Positions 34,101-46,484 of a stretch of 64,000 nt of DNA are shown piece after piece; position 1 is the stretch's first letter; each line of letters opens with the position of its first letter. Origin of the DNA: Isoetes taiwanensis (taxonomy: Eukaryota > Streptophyta > Lycopodiopsida > Isoetales > Isoetaceae); NCBI GenBank assembly GCA_021234155.1, contig JAJEKV010000066.1, forward strand, positions 4,428,537 through 4,492,536. Reading direction: 5' to 3'. A program made the position numbers and the translations under genes. The notes under the pieces are model-generated. The model searched no databases, was not told the DNA's origin, and was given only the letters and a program-made list of their open reading frames with translations.

Positions 34101-36044
34101 ATGAAAAAGGTCCAAGTATCTATAGATCCACATACCTAGCATAATAAGAATCTTGACCATTGTTGATCCATGTTGTCACCAAGTCATACAAGGAAAATCC
34201 ATCTCTTGATGATCCAAGTGGTCATGACTCATGAAGTCACAATAGGGTCGATATTGACCCAAACCCGCTATGAGAGATCGATTAACAGAAAAAGTACCAA
34301 AGTAAACTATTAACATAAGGAGTTCAAGAAGTATTAAAATGAGAAGATACAAATGCCAAAATTATCCATCGACAAGTTAAAACCCAATGGAATCTAGGTC
34401 CACCTAATGAAGGCAAGGAAGATTATATAACCCAAACATCTCACAAAGATGGAACAAGTGGCACCACAATGCAATATTATAAGGTGTCCATGTAAGGGAG
34501 AGAATCACAAGCAAACAAGGCATTCCAAGCACTAACAAGTTCGCTTGAAAAAAGTCACATCCTGGAACAATATGATACAACAAGCAAGTCAAAGTTTCAT
34601 CATATACTAGAACAAGCATGTCGGCAAGGGTCATAACGGAGGGAGTGTGATCAAAAAACGCAAATCTAAAAGCATAAAAAAGAAACAATAGGCCTATTAC
34701 ATCGACCAAAGGCAACATAGATTAAAAAAAAAAGGGGGGGGGGGAGAATAAAATAAGTAAAGGTAGAAATGAAGAATAAAACAAGTAAAGGCAGAACTAG
34801 AGAAAACATGGATCTAATAAAAGTAAAAAGTAGACAAATAACAAGAAAGGAAATCGAACCTGAAACCATATCTCACAAACTATGTATCTCCACCAACACG
34901 CCAATAAAGCTGACATTGAAAAAACTACAGTTAATATATAACAGAAACAAAAAATCATAACAGAGTAAAACCAGTTGTTCTTCTAGAAATCGTGATCGCC
35001 CCTGCGGGCGGCGCCGAAACGATCGGAAGCATCGTAGCCTCTATGGCCGAATCTTGCAATCCCCGCTTCAACCCTAAACATAACCGCCAGTGCAAACCTT
35101 TAGCGCATTGAATGCAAACTTTGGCATGGGGCGAGGTAACGAAAGCGTGGGCAAATAAACGGTTTCCCATGGATCCAACACCGATTTGAGCATATCGGAT
35201 TCAATACCGCTTGGTGCAATAGAGTGAATGGGTTTGTGCAATGTACCCTCAGATCGCCTTCAAAATCCGTGATCGATGGCAAAAGCTCTGGTGATTTTGG
35301 ATAAGTGATCTTGGATATGGCTAATCGTGAGCTTAAGGGGCCACCGATAGAGCAAAAATCTGAAATAGAAATCAGACACAAAAACTGCCACAGACAAAAC
35401 TGATCAACATGAAAAACAAAAAGATACGAGCGGTGGAGCACCTACCAAATTACTAGAAAATTTGTAAGACAAGACCAGAGACAACTCAAAATTTTAATGG
35501 AAGTTATTCTACCTATCCCCGCCAAGCTATGATTTAAAATCACCGCAAAGCGGACTAACCCGTTCATCCAAGTTATGAAGAAAACAAAGGCCAAAGCAAA
35601 GTTCAAAAAAGGGATAAAGAACAAAAAACCTCCGGTGTATGGCAGGTCCACAGCTCCATCGAATAAGTCTCTATCCATCTCCCAAATGGCTCTATAAATA
35701 TCCCCGGGCGCCATCCTTTAGCCCGCGATCAAAGGTATGAACATGCAAAAGAAAAAGGAACCCAACGCTACTCCCCGCGACCTAAAACCGAAAAGAATCG
35801 CCCTTATGATCCCGCAATGTAATCCGAGCCCAACCCCCTTCACGAAAAGGGGAGAAATTATTTACAAACGGAAGAGAAAAAGGGGATAGATAGAAGCCCT
35901 ATCCTCACACGCTAGAAGAAAACAAAATAAAGAATCATAGGAGAGTAGGAAGCTGATAGGATAGAGAAGAAGGAGAACTAGCTCAAGAGAACACCGATGA
36001 TAGAACAATGAAGAGAGGCTGAATAAATAGGAGGAGTAACAAAT

Positions 36045-36101
36045 GGACGTTCCCATCCAAGGAATGTCGGTTCTATTGCTGTCGCAATAGAACCGTGGCA
36101 T
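36045..36101 (+). promoter_or_regulatory. Right-end ATIR and terminal hairpin of B2
   Basis: GGAC-gttc-CCATCCAAGGA, then CGGTTCTATTGC, loop TGTC, GCAATAGAACCG and GTGGCAT. The stem is perfect over 12 bp. Confidence 0.75.
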
Positions 36102-37466
36102 TATAAGCAAACTATATTCATTACAAGCATCTAAGGGGCCGCTTCAGTGAAGATGGAAACATATCACATATCATGCACCCGACCAACTTTAAATCAAGTA
36201 TCTCCTTTACTAGGAATTAAGAACTGGGTCTAATTAAAAGAACGAGCTATGGCGCTTAAGCTGGTCCTATAGGATTGAATATCATATTAGAGTCACATAT
36301 CGAATATCATATTAAGTATAGCAATAAAGCATTTGACAGTAGCATACCTGACTGAGAAAGTGATACAGGGCAATAGTACACTAAAGAAGTCCATGAAGTA
36401 AACTTCTTTGTGGCTCATGGGCATCATTCCACAGACTTTCTAGAATACCATGGCATTCATAATATTCCCTGGCATTAAACAAATGCGCCGCCTTGTTAAA
36501 AGTGTTGAGCGGAGTTCCTGATTCATGATCTTCTCCTTCCTCAAAACGCCAAGACAAGCTTTAGGAATCCATTTCGAGTGCCCATTAACGAATTCACTGC
36601 GTGTTTCTAGACCCACAAATCATAACTGGGTTGGAAAGAAAGGAAATTTTCTTCTGGGCTACCTGTTCGAAGGCAAGAACCCTAGAAGGAGCTCCCGCGA
36701 TTAGAGTAGGTTAAGCCTTACATAGTTCACAGTGGAAGCGCTTGGAAAAAACAAGAGAACATGGCCATAGCGTAGTTCCAACATCCATCTCCCATTACGC
36801 CCCTTCGCCAGACAAATTTCTAGCCGCCACAGGAAGTTGAGATCGCGATCTCCACCTTCCGGCTCCCATAAAATCGACATTGTCCAATCGTCCCTCGTGT
36901 CTCCCCAAATCCCAAAACTCGAAAAGAGACAAAGAATATGCTAAAATTCTCAAATCGTGGCCCTCTATCCATCTCTCTCCCCTCCTGCCAAGGCTTGCCT
37001 TACGGGCACCCCAAAAACGTACTAGTATATCTAAACCAAGCATAGTTATTTTGATGATTAATCACTATAAAATACCATAATAACCATGCACTTAAAACTA
37101 CAAACATGATTAATCACTATAAACTATCATACTAAGTATGCACGCAAAATTACGAAGTCAATAAAACAAAGATAATAGATGTGATCAGATACACTTTTAA
37201 TAAACTTGATAAATTAAGTAGTAGCACACACACATCATATCTTTAAGTTATCATAAAAATCTGCTACAATTAGCAGCTTAAGTACTATGTTTCAAAATAA
37301 TATTTGTTTGTCACATTATAAAATTGCATTGATGAACTATATGACTTGTAAACTTTTTGGCCCACAAATCGATGATGATTTTAAGAATTGGTTTTCATTA
37401 TGAAATCATTAGAAAAAAATCATATTAATTCAATTTTGGGGGCCTTGTGATACTCACCCCATTGTA
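36102..37466. other. Unrecognised region; gene-like GC-richer part at 36480-37030
   Basis: The part at 36480-37030 is richer in G and C. On the minus strand it could give a first exon starting MSILWEPEGGDRDLNFLWRL (near 36880) that runs to a donor-like ATGTAAGG near 36720. No domain is recognised and no second exon was found, so I do not call a gene. The rest, to 37466, is AT-rich spacer. Confidence 0.3.
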
Positions 37467-37646
37467 AACAAGGTGCTGCGCACGGAGGGTTGCCCTCCAT
37501 GGCCGAAGAGTGAAGTGGCTTAAGTTATAGTTGTAGACAATAGAGTGTTTGAATCGAAATTGCTATTTTAAAACATTCACATTTTGTGAAGGTGATGGTT
37601 CGCATTTGCATTACTAGGTTCTGCTTAGGTGTTGAGGTGTTGTTGG
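37467..37646 (+). repeat. Interspersed repeat, copy 2
   Basis: It matches 4835-5016 in the same orientation with moderate divergence (AACAAGGTGCTGCGCACGG, then the GGAGGG-TTG-CCCTCC hairpin, through GGTGTTGAGGTG). It ends about 30 bp before a 10-bp-period array. Confidence 0.75.
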
Positions 37647-37674
37647 AATATTTCCAAAAATTATCCCAAGAAGC

Positions 37675-37870
37675 CTCTAGATTCTCCAAGATTCTATGTG
37701 ATTTTATGAGACTTAGCAAGATTCCATGAAGGCTTCCCCGAATTTCCTTAGGTTCTCCAAGATATTATGTATATTCCCATAGATTGACTTAGATTCTCTT
37801 AAATTTTATGAGATACCTTTAGGTTCGCTTACATTCTTTTAGATTTTGTAAGATTTTCTTGGATTTTATG
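37675..37870 (+). repeat. 10-bp-period AGATTC repeat, array 3
   Basis: CTAGATTCTC, CAAGATTCTA, TGTGATTTTA and so on in 10-bp steps, about 20 units, more degenerate than arrays 1 and 2. It lies outside the B elements. Confidence 0.7.
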
Positions 37871-38750
37871 AAGGTTGTAAGAATTTGTGCATTAGAATGA
37901 AGTGATAGTTATTGCATGTTGATGTGGTAGTTACAATTGTTGCATGTTGATGTGTTAGTTACGATTATTGCATGTCGATGTGGGAAAGGGTGCGATTAGT
38001 TTTTATATGAAATTTATCCATGGAATTCAAGCCCCATTGGGTGGATGCACAGGTAAGAGACCATGTGAGAAGAGTTCATGGTTTATTAAGTATATTTGTT
38101 CTATCTATAAGGTTGTTTGTCTATCATTAATGTTTCTTCAAGTTTCATGAAAATGGAAGGAAGGAAGGAAGAAATGTGGGTGGGCCAAAAAAGAGTGTAC
38201 ATTAAGACGTTTTTTATGGTTCATGGTTATAGTGAAGGTTGTTTATTGTTTAAAGCAGTATTAAATAACCTAATATTCATGGCTGTAAAAATTCCACGAT
38301 TATAATCAGAAAAGCCAAGGTAATTATTTATGATCCTAGAAATTCGATCATTGAGTAAATAGGTGGGTCGCCACTAGGAGATCTAGTTGTTGTATATGGT
38401 TTATTATTTGGAATTATATTGTTCTTGTGATGCAAGTGCAAATAACGATCCAAAGAGATTTATTTTAGATGTAACCGGGCATAAGTTGCAGAATATGCAA
38501 TGCTCAGCAGTCTCTCCATGTAGGGCTCCAATAACTAAAGTCTATCCCCAAATAACATGCATGACCACAGGGAAAATGAGTCCAACAATAACTAGTCACC
38601 CTAAATTTGCCAACTTAGATGCATTTCAATTTGATCTCAAACCCTGGATAAGTTACAAAGAACAATATCTTCGCCCATGTAGTAATGCATGTCAGAAGAA
38701 AAGTTTGAGCTCAAGAAACATGCATGACCGTGGGAGACAAAACACCTAGT
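37871..38750. other. No gene recognised
   Basis: TTGCATGTTGATGTGGTAGT is repeated three times near 37914-37983. The frame at 38387-38749 has no recognisable domain. Confidence 0.4.
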
Positions 38751-38759
38751 TTATTCAAC

Positions 38760-39780
38760 TGCATCACCTCCATAAATTCCAAATCATTACTGTAGCTAGC
38801 AAGCAAGCAAGTTCCATAATATGCACATCCTAGCACCAGCTCTCCATGCAAACATTCCCAGACTGTTCCCCTGCAATAAATCAAACCATCACATTAAACA
38901 GAGCATGCAAGCAAGCTACACAACTTAATTTCATACCAAGCCTCTATAAGTTACAAAGAATGCTATCTTCACCTATCTAGTAATCCACAACAAAGATGTC
39001 CCTCATGCGAGGCAAAGCAACTAGTTTATCCAATCAAGGCCACACGCCTCACAAGATAAACAAGACTCTAGTGTAGATTATAGCATCTCTCTACTAGTAT
39101 ATGCATTGTTAAAGCAATTCGAAAGATTTAAAATCCAAGACTAAACATACTAGCCTAGTTAGATCTCACAAAGGATGGTAATGCAAGGCTGGGTTTAGTT
39201 CCACCCGGAGATCCAAAGATGCACACTCTAGCAACAAAGCTGCAAGGTAGATGCATGTCACGGAGGCCATTTCAAGAATATTACCCCAGATGGAAGTCGA
39301 AGGCTATTTCCAAGCAAAATCGCATTGCGCAAATTATCCGAATGATCACTTTAAATAACATCATGGAGGCAAGCTTCTCGTAATATGCACGTTAGTTAGA
39401 AGCATATTACCCCGCATGGAAGTCCCGACGACTATTTCCACCAAAATCGCATTGCATAAATAATCCGAATAAGTTATTCACTTTAAATAGCATCATGGAG
39501 GCAAGCTTCAGAATATGTGAAAACATATATGGCAACCAAGGCATGCGTTTAATTCAAACTTGCAAGATAGATGCATGTCACAAGCACCTAGTTTAATACC
39601 CTAAGGCCGTGCAATAACGGGTCACAATAACTACTAATCTAGCAAATAATTATGTTTCCCTAAATAGAAGCCTAGATGTTTCTCACAGCAAAATTACATT
39701 GTACAAATTCCACAAATCATCGCCTTAGCTAGCATGTAGATAAGCTCCAAAATATGCACGTTCTACCAAGCACATCTTCT
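38760..39780 (+). repeat. Degenerate tandem repeat, unit about 130 bp
   Basis: A unit with ATATTACCCC, GATGGAAGTC, CTATTTCC, AAAATCGCATTGC, ACTTTAAATA and CATCATGGAGGCAAGCTTC is clear at about 39275 and 39405. A weaker third copy lies at about 39650 and a trace near 38760-38830. CACAATAACTA and GAAAACATATATGGCAACCA words recur to about 39985. Confidence 0.6.
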
Positions 39781-41340
39781 TGGATTCTTCGGACTGTAAG
39801 AACCATAAGGACAATGGTATGCACAACTTAGCAAAGATAGATCGGGTCATGCTAGCTCGGATGCATCAAACATCGGATACAACAAATTTTAACAACAAAA
39901 ACTTTGGGAGAAAAACAATTTTGGCAAGGGATCGAGAAAACATATATGGCAACCAAGGCAATAGTCGGGTCACAATAACTAGAACACATTTGTTACCTTG
40001 CCAAGAAAGCTTATAAGCCCACTTAAAAGATAAAGAAAATTGCATGAAAGAAAATGCATGGCTTCATGGTTCAGGTAAGGTGACTTTTTCTACTACTGTA
40101 ATGCAAAACAAGAGGACTTTCAACGACTTGCCTGATCAAACTCCTTTGGATCATCGACGCCATTGTCAATTGACCGCCAAAAATTGGCTAATCTTCTTTA
40201 GCATGCCGCTTTGTAGGCTAGAACATAGTAATACGCGCCGGCCGAAGATAGCAATGTGTGAGACAAGATTTTAGCCACAATTTGATATCTTCTAACCTTC
40301 TCAAATCCAGAGAAGGATTCGGAATGTGAACTAATACAGTTGGGTTCGTAGATATATAGAAAAATCAACTGTAATGTTAAGAATGAACAAAAGAACATAG
40401 ACTGGGAAAAGATTGTACCAACCACTTGCAGTGGCTGTACCAAATGCAGCAAGTCTTTAACAGATTCAAGCATCAAACCCTAAGATGGCAATCATGGAGC
40501 AAGATACTCATAACAATACGACGGTCAGATGAAGCAAAGCCTATAGTAATTTTGCCGCCTTGTGTCCATAATTGATTTCCAATTGAATGCATACGAAAGC
40601 GAGATGGACGAGGAACGACAAAAAAAAAAAAACAACGAAGAAAAGGAAATGGTCCCAGCCATGTGCTATGATGGGACGGCATAGCACGAAAGAAAAAACA
40701 TGAATTCAGACTGTTTATGCACCATCTTTCATTAATCCAACTATAACAGGACGTGAATTCTTGTGATGAATATTTGAAACAGATTGAATCAACAAAAAAT
40801 CTGCGAAAGAGGCAGAAAATTATCCGTGACCTTCTCCATCTCCGTGGCTCCGTGCCCATTTTTGGCCGAATTTCTGATTTTCCTGGCCTTAGATTTGTAA
40901 AACTAGACATCTATATATTCAAGAAAACAATTTGGGCCCAATTACATGATATGTATAGTGGACCGGCAATTTTTAAATTAGACCAGGCACTAAAAACCTA
41001 GATCAACAATTTTTAAAGTACACCAGACCAAGTTGATGTAGAGATAAGGATGTTTTTGGTGGCCCATTAAATAATAATGGTAGTAATTGTAATTGTTAAA
41101 TACTCAGACATACATTAAAATATATCACGCAAGGACCAGAGAAGTGCTTTTTATTGACAAACTAAAAATGTCAGATTTTGAAGTGAAATGTTCAATAATG
41201 GCTCACAAATACACAGAACAGAAGATTTTCATCTGCACAGAAGAATTGTCAAACCCCTCTATAATTACAAAATTTTCCGAGTAATACACACTCTTGGCAT
41301 AGATTGCCACCGGGAAAGTTACAGGGGCAATATCTAAGCT
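39781..41340. other. No gene recognised; last part is flank of the CPN60 locus
   Basis: A minus-strand frame at 40473-40910 has no recognisable domain, although an AAACCCTAA word, common in plant 5' leaders, lies near 40475. The stretch 41080-41340 lies just 3' of the CPN60 stop codon and may be the old 3' UTR. Confidence 0.4.
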
Positions 41341-41365
41341 TTATTCCATCTGTATCAAATTAGTT

Positions 41366-43894
41366 TCAGTAATCCATGTCTCCCATTCCGCCCATGCCAG
41401 CAGGTGCTTGCTTCTCTTCCTTGGGTAGCTCATAGACGACTGCTTCAGTAGTAGTAAGCAATGAGGAAACACTGCAAACGAAAAGAAGATTGGATAGATG
41501 AGGAGAAAGGAATCAAAGAGAGATACTAGAAAAGGATGACCCAAAGACCAACCTGGCTGCATCCACCGAAAGGGCCCCGATGACCTTAACAGGATCAATA
41601 ATGCCAACCTTTATCATATCCACATATTCACCTGCATCGTAAGACCATCAGTACGCTATATCATGACATGCCACATCTTCCCAGCCATTCTAACCTTTTG
41701 CTGCATCATAGCCGTAATTCAAGTCCGCTTGCTCAAGAAGCTTTCCAACAATAACAGCTCCTTCAGTCCCAGCATTGGCTGCTATTATATATGTGGGCAT
41801 GTACAACGACACAAACACATAAGGTAACATCCAAGTATATCCATATGAAAGCATTCAAGGCACAACCCACCTTCAGCGCATTTTGAATAATCTGTACACC
41901 AACTTTCTGATCAAAGTTAGGCGTTGGCAATTTCTCTAGTTCACGAGAAGCGTAAAGGAGGGCAACTTCACCACCTAATAAATTTTCAGCCATGATGTTT
42001 AGAATCAGCCTGCATTTGAAGTGCATCCAATATTTACTGAAATGCATCCAATCTTCACATACACACTTACCTGCAACAATTCCCTCTTCCACAGCTACTT
42101 TGGTGGCATTAAGGGCATCATTCACATGATCTTTTTTCTCTCCTACTTCTGCTTCACTGGCTCCACCAATCTAGGAAATATTCAACCCAAACAATAGTAT
42201 CTGTGCTCAAGATGGATAACACAAACACTATTTCTATAATACCTTAAGCACAGCTACACCTCCTGATAACTTAGCCAAACGCTCTTGTAGTTTCTCCTTA
42301 TCGTAATCAGAAGTGCTTTCATTGATCATATCTCTGATCTGCAAATACAAATGGTCATTAGAAGTGCACAGTGGTCTAGGTTTCGAGAAACAGTGCTACC
42401 TGCTCACATCTCTCCCCAATTGCCTTTTTATCTCCTGCTCCATCTAAAACTATGGTATCATCTTTTCAACCACGTTGATCGTGATTTTGACATTGAGAAA
42501 ATTCTTCAATCTTTAAATTGAAAGTGGCTCTACAAGTAGCATAGTTTTGCCACTTAGCAATATATGTACCTTCTTTGTCTGTCCCTAGTATCTCCGGGCT
42601 TGAACTTCTCCACTTTTAGTCCAAGATCTTCAGCGATCAATTGTATCGTGTATCCAATAACACCTACAAGAAGACTATTGATATACCAAGAAAAAATGCT
42701 AGGTTACCGACAATCACTTGTCCCCGACCAAAATTGCAAGGTCTTGCAAGTTGAGTTTCGGTTATCGCCAAATCTCGGAGCTTTAATAGCACAAACCTAA
42801 AAGGATTCCGATATTAGACATGGCTCCAACAACCACTCTGGGCATTCAAGAACACTTGGATACCTTAAACCGCCACGAAGCTTATTAACAATTAGCGTTG
42901 CAAGAGCCTCACTCTCTATATCCTCAAAGAACAATAAGTAGTGGTCTTTGCTCCTACAAAAAGTAGGGACGTCATTTCTAAGGTCAATAAAATGTGCTCG
43001 AAGAGAATACGATACGCATGCTCATACCTTGAAAAAAAACAAACTCAAGCAATGGTACTATAGAGTTCAAGATGATTTTTTTTTTTTCATGAATAAGTAT
43101 AAGAGGGTTCTCCGGTTCTTGTGTGAGCACAATTTCAGTACCAATTCATTGAGATAATGGTAGCATCAAATTGGCATCTCAAAAGACTTACACATTTTCG
43201 AAGTTTTAGCATTGGTGACTAAATATGGAGAAATATATCCTCTCGGTCCATTTTCATTCCTTTCACGACTTCAAGCTCGTTAAATAAAGTTTTGTCGCCC
43301 TAAAGTAGAAAGTTGAAAGTGGTCAAGATTTGTCGCATCCATTGTAACAAATTCGGCCCAGTCCATCCTCGATCCAGAATCCCATTATATCACAATACTT
43401 ACCGATACAGTGATAACCCCTTCCTTCCCAACTTTTTCCATTGCTCTGGCAATCAACTCTCCTATCTCCCGTTCACCATTTGCAGAGATTGTACCAACCT
43501 GTATATCCACAAGATCGTATTAATCCAAGGCCATGGAAAAACTTTTCAGATAAGCAACCGTTCTAAGCAAGAACACAGACCTGAGCAATCTCTTCAGAGG
43601 TGCTAATCATTTTTGCTCGACTCTTCAGGTGGCTGACAACAGCTTCAACTGTCAGGTTGATGCCTCGTCTAAGATCCATGGCATTCATGCCAGCAGCTAC
43701 AGATTTGCAACCCTCGGCAAATATTGCCATGGTAAGAACAGTTGCACATGTCGTACCTAGATTAAACCATTTAAATCTGGTAAGAACATTCGGCAATGCA
43801 ATCAAAATCATAGCACGTAACTACAGTAGGTAAGCCTCGTACCATCATTGGCTATGGGGCCAGCATTGATGAGCAAGAACTTGAACTCTACCCA
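41366..43894 (-). pseudogene. CPN60: Mitochondrial-type chaperonin CPN60 pseudogene, 5'-truncated
   Basis: The intact family protein is the GroEL-like folding chaperonin of mitochondria. Exon pieces (minus strand, from the 5' side) are about 43894-43845, 43756-43581, 43498-43403, 43299-43192, about 43130-43045, 42953-42864, 42796-about 42690, about 42660-42570, 42461-42400, 42338-42243, 42170-42071, 41974-41871, about 41800-41695, 41631-41553 and 41471-41366. Telling motifs are [108 protein letters not shown] and the tail [10 protein letters not shown]. Most exons have GT-AG borders. Indels break the frame near 43235, 42920, 42770, 42725 and 42590. The exon at 41800 lacks an AG acceptor, and the exon at 43894 has lost much of the ATNDTAGDG region. 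The first about 100 residues and the transit peptide are absent. Exons from 42461 down to 41366 remain open. Confidence 0.85.
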
Positions 43895-44712
43895 TATACG
43901 CCACCGATCCAAAGGTCTCACAAGCTACCTTCCAGACATGCATCAGAAACTTGATCATAGAGCAACCATTTGGCTATCGCATCTAGTTCTTCTCAAACTA
44001 TGGCCGTGCCGGTTACCCAGTTTCCACACTGACGCCAAATGATATCACAACCGCCAATTTTGGTGGTGGTCGAGCCGTTTTTAGCAAATACACCAAGATA
44101 TGCTAAGCATATGCCGGCATATACCTGAATATGCCCACATACCCACATAAACGAGGGTTTGCCCCCCTAGGGGCAACCCAAAAATATGTCCCCACACAAA
44201 TTTTGCCCTTTTTTATTTATCTACCTATAAGATGTTGTGATGTAAGTTTGGACCTGATCTTATATGAAACTTATTGAACTGGGGTTTTCAGTAGGAACGA
44301 GGGTATGCCATATTAATTAGCTTGGACAAGATTAGTGTTCCATATAAATACATTCATACAAGGTATAGATTTAGTTCCTAGATAGCTTTTTTTGCATTTT
44401 GCCATGCACTAGACTCATTATATAACACAAGCTTATTTTGATTATGTTTCTTTCAACAAAATAATGAAGCATGAGTGCAATAAAAGAGCTTCAAGCAAGA
44501 TCTCATTTAAATAATAGAATATAAAGTTTCTTTCTCATGCTATGCTATGAGTGGTAGTTTAGGCTTGATAGCTCCACAGTTCGTCGGTGATCTTCTGGTC
44601 AACCTGCAAAACATGCAAGATGCTATTACTATGTAGTTTTCTAAGAAGAATATCCAAATATAGTTACATGACAAGTTTCTTCAATGCTGTAGAAGATAGG
44701 GGAACCAAGCCA
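43895..44712. other. No gene recognised; dispersed repeat near 44080-44180
   Basis: CATACCCACATAAACGAGGG and GGCAACCCAAAA resemble the unit at 6340-6570. On the minus strand a TTTTGCAG acceptor-like site near 44605 precedes a short open stretch (VDQKITDELW), too short to call. Confidence 0.4.
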
Positions 44713-44765
44713 CCAAGGAAATTCCTGCGCCAGGCTACTACACTCTGATTCGTCCAACTTCCCAA
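44713..44765 (-). pseudogene. Second copy of a DUF7869-locus segment, cut by the copia element
   Basis: 51 bp match 14463-14513 with three mismatches. Both encode GKLDESECS(S/T)L(A/M)QEFP on the minus strand. The match stops exactly where the copia LTR begins (44766), so the retroelement inserted into this copy. About 110 bp to the left stays open in the same frame but does not match the first locus. Confidence 0.6.
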
Positions 44766-45054
44766 TGTTAGAATTCAAGTTGTACATTAGAGTATATTTA
44801 TGTACGTTAGATACATTGATGTACATTAGAGTACATTAGAAGTACATCATGTACATCTCTGGCCTTTGGCCTTCTGTTTTCGGCTGTTGCCCTTTAGTGC
44901 CATTCATTCCATGTATTTATAGATTATATGCAATATATAGAACATCCAGATTGTTCCTATTCTATTTCTATTGTGTCTCTTCCATTCTTGCTTTCGCTTT
45001 GGCTCACTCTGTGCTGTAGGTTTGTATCAGTCCATAGCTGATACGTTTTCAACA
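44766..45054 (+). repeat. 5' LTR of the copia element (289 bp)
   Basis: It starts TGTTAGAATTC, ends TTCAACA directly before the primer-binding site and thus has TG...CA ends. It repeats ACATTAGAGTA-type words near its start. No second LTR is present in the window. Confidence 0.85.
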
Positions 45055-45067
45055 TGGTATCAGAGCC
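45055..45067 (+). promoter_or_regulatory. Primer-binding site (initiator Met-tRNA)
   Basis: TGGTATCAGAGCC follows the LTR without a gap. It is the usual complement of the plant initiator Met-tRNA 3' end in copia elements. Confidence 0.9.
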
Positions 45068-45076
45068 TATTGGCAT

Positions 45077-46052
45077 GTGAAGGGAAGTTCGACAATAGAG
45101 GAACTTGGGAGAACAATTCTGGAAGAATACTTATCTGAGCAGGAGAAGGTCATGGAGACCAGATCTGTATCAGCAATTCTGAAGCCACCTATGTTTGATG
45201 GCAAAGGGTTTCAAGGCTGGAATAAATCCATGAAGTTATATCTAATGGCGGAGGATGTCTGGGATATAGTGGATGGGTCTGAAACGAAACCAGAGAATGC
45301 TGGGACAGCTGCTCAAATCAAGCCTCAAAAGGATTGGTAGCGCCGTGATAATAGAGCAATGGCTTGCATATGTATGTGTCTTTCCAGAGCCATAGTCATG
45401 CAAGTAGATGTGGATCAAGGCAGCTATTCTCTTTGGATTTGACTTGAAGATAAGTATGGCACCAAAACAGAAGGTGAAGTTATACATTTGTATACACAAA
45501 TTAGGAATTGCAAGTATGTGGAAGGAGCTGATCTGAATACACACATAAATCAAATGAAGGAGACGTTTGATATGTTGGCAGCAGCAGATTCCAAGTATGC
45601 AGTTCCAGAGGGGCAACAAAAGCTCCAGTTGTATGCTTCTCTTCCCAATTCATGGGAAAACTTTGTTGATTTCTTGACAGCTCAAAGTAGTCTTTCATGG
45701 GATGACGCCGTCTCCAAGCTTTTTGCGTAAAGAGATGCTTTGAAAGACAAAGTGGAGGATTCCAAGCCATCACAAGCCATGCTTGCACGAGGGAGGCAAG
45801 ATAAGAAGCCTCATTACAAAAAGCAATCAGATGGAAAGGTGGAAGGATCAAAAGGAGCACGTCCCAAGAAAGTTTATGCCAAGAGAGGGCAATGCAGGAA
45901 CTGCTTTGAATATGGCCATTATGCAGCCGATTGTCCAGAGGGAAAGAACAAATCAGAGAAAGCACACCTAGTTGAGGCACAAGTCATCGAAGGAGGGGCT
46001 TCTTTTGTTATCCAATCAGACCGGAGTCTCAGAATTAAAGGGGAGACTTCTG
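45077..46052 (+). pseudogene. gag: copia gag (capsid/nucleocapsid) pseudogene
   Basis: A UBN2-type gag is visible in pieces: FDGKGFQGWNKSMKLYLMAE (about 45200), then LNTHINQMKETFDMLAAADS, LPNSWENFVDFL and a zinc knuckle CRNCFEYGHYAADC (CX2CX4HX4C, about 45893-45935). In-frame stops lie at 45338, at about 45442 and at 45728. The product would be the particle protein that packages the element RNA. Even without these stops the frame is lost before the protease. Confidence 0.85.
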
Positions 46053-46068
46053 TTGTGGAAACAAGTGC

Positions 46069-46482
46069 ATGTACGCCGCTGGAAAGAAGGTTCTTACAGT
46101 GGATTCTGCATGCACATTAGTGATGCTGAAGGATAGGGATCTATTCTCAAGTTATCAAAATGACAAAAGTCTGGTACAATTGGGAGATCATAGTGAAATT
46201 CAAATGGAAGGAAGTGGTCAATATCATTTCACGCCATTGAATGGTGAAAGCACGGATTGCTTCCGTAAATCTTGCATGTTCCAAAATTCATGGAAAAACC
46301 TTTTGTCGGGGCTTGCATGTGCGCAGATCTTTGGTCCGCAAGTTTTCTTTGATGATAAGGAAGTTCTTTTCTTGAAAAATGCATGGATTGAAGGGGATAT
46401 AGTGGCCAAGGGCTCAAGGCATGGAAATTTGTATGAGCCGGAGGCGCCCTGGATCCAAATCAGCCCTAGTAGTATCACCTAA
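46069..46482 (+). pseudogene. copia protease region
   Basis: A different frame from gag gives VLTVDSACTLVMLKDRDLF. The usual active-site triplet DSG reads DSA here. The following QLGDHSEIQMEGSG fits the flap part of copia proteases. A stop lies after the SPSSIT end, and the GAG-pre-integrase word LLWHKRYGHA follows near 46500. Confidence 0.7.
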
Positions 46483-46484
46483 AA

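Noticed and set aside
36710-36900. First exon of an unknown minus-strand gene (MSILWEPEGGDRDLNFLWRL...).
   Set aside because: It has an open frame and a donor-like site, but no recognisable domain, no second exon and no promoter evidence.
40473-40910. 145-residue minus-strand frame.
   Set aside because: Its composition is odd (F runs from an A/T tract), there is no domain, and the frame crosses a poly-A run.
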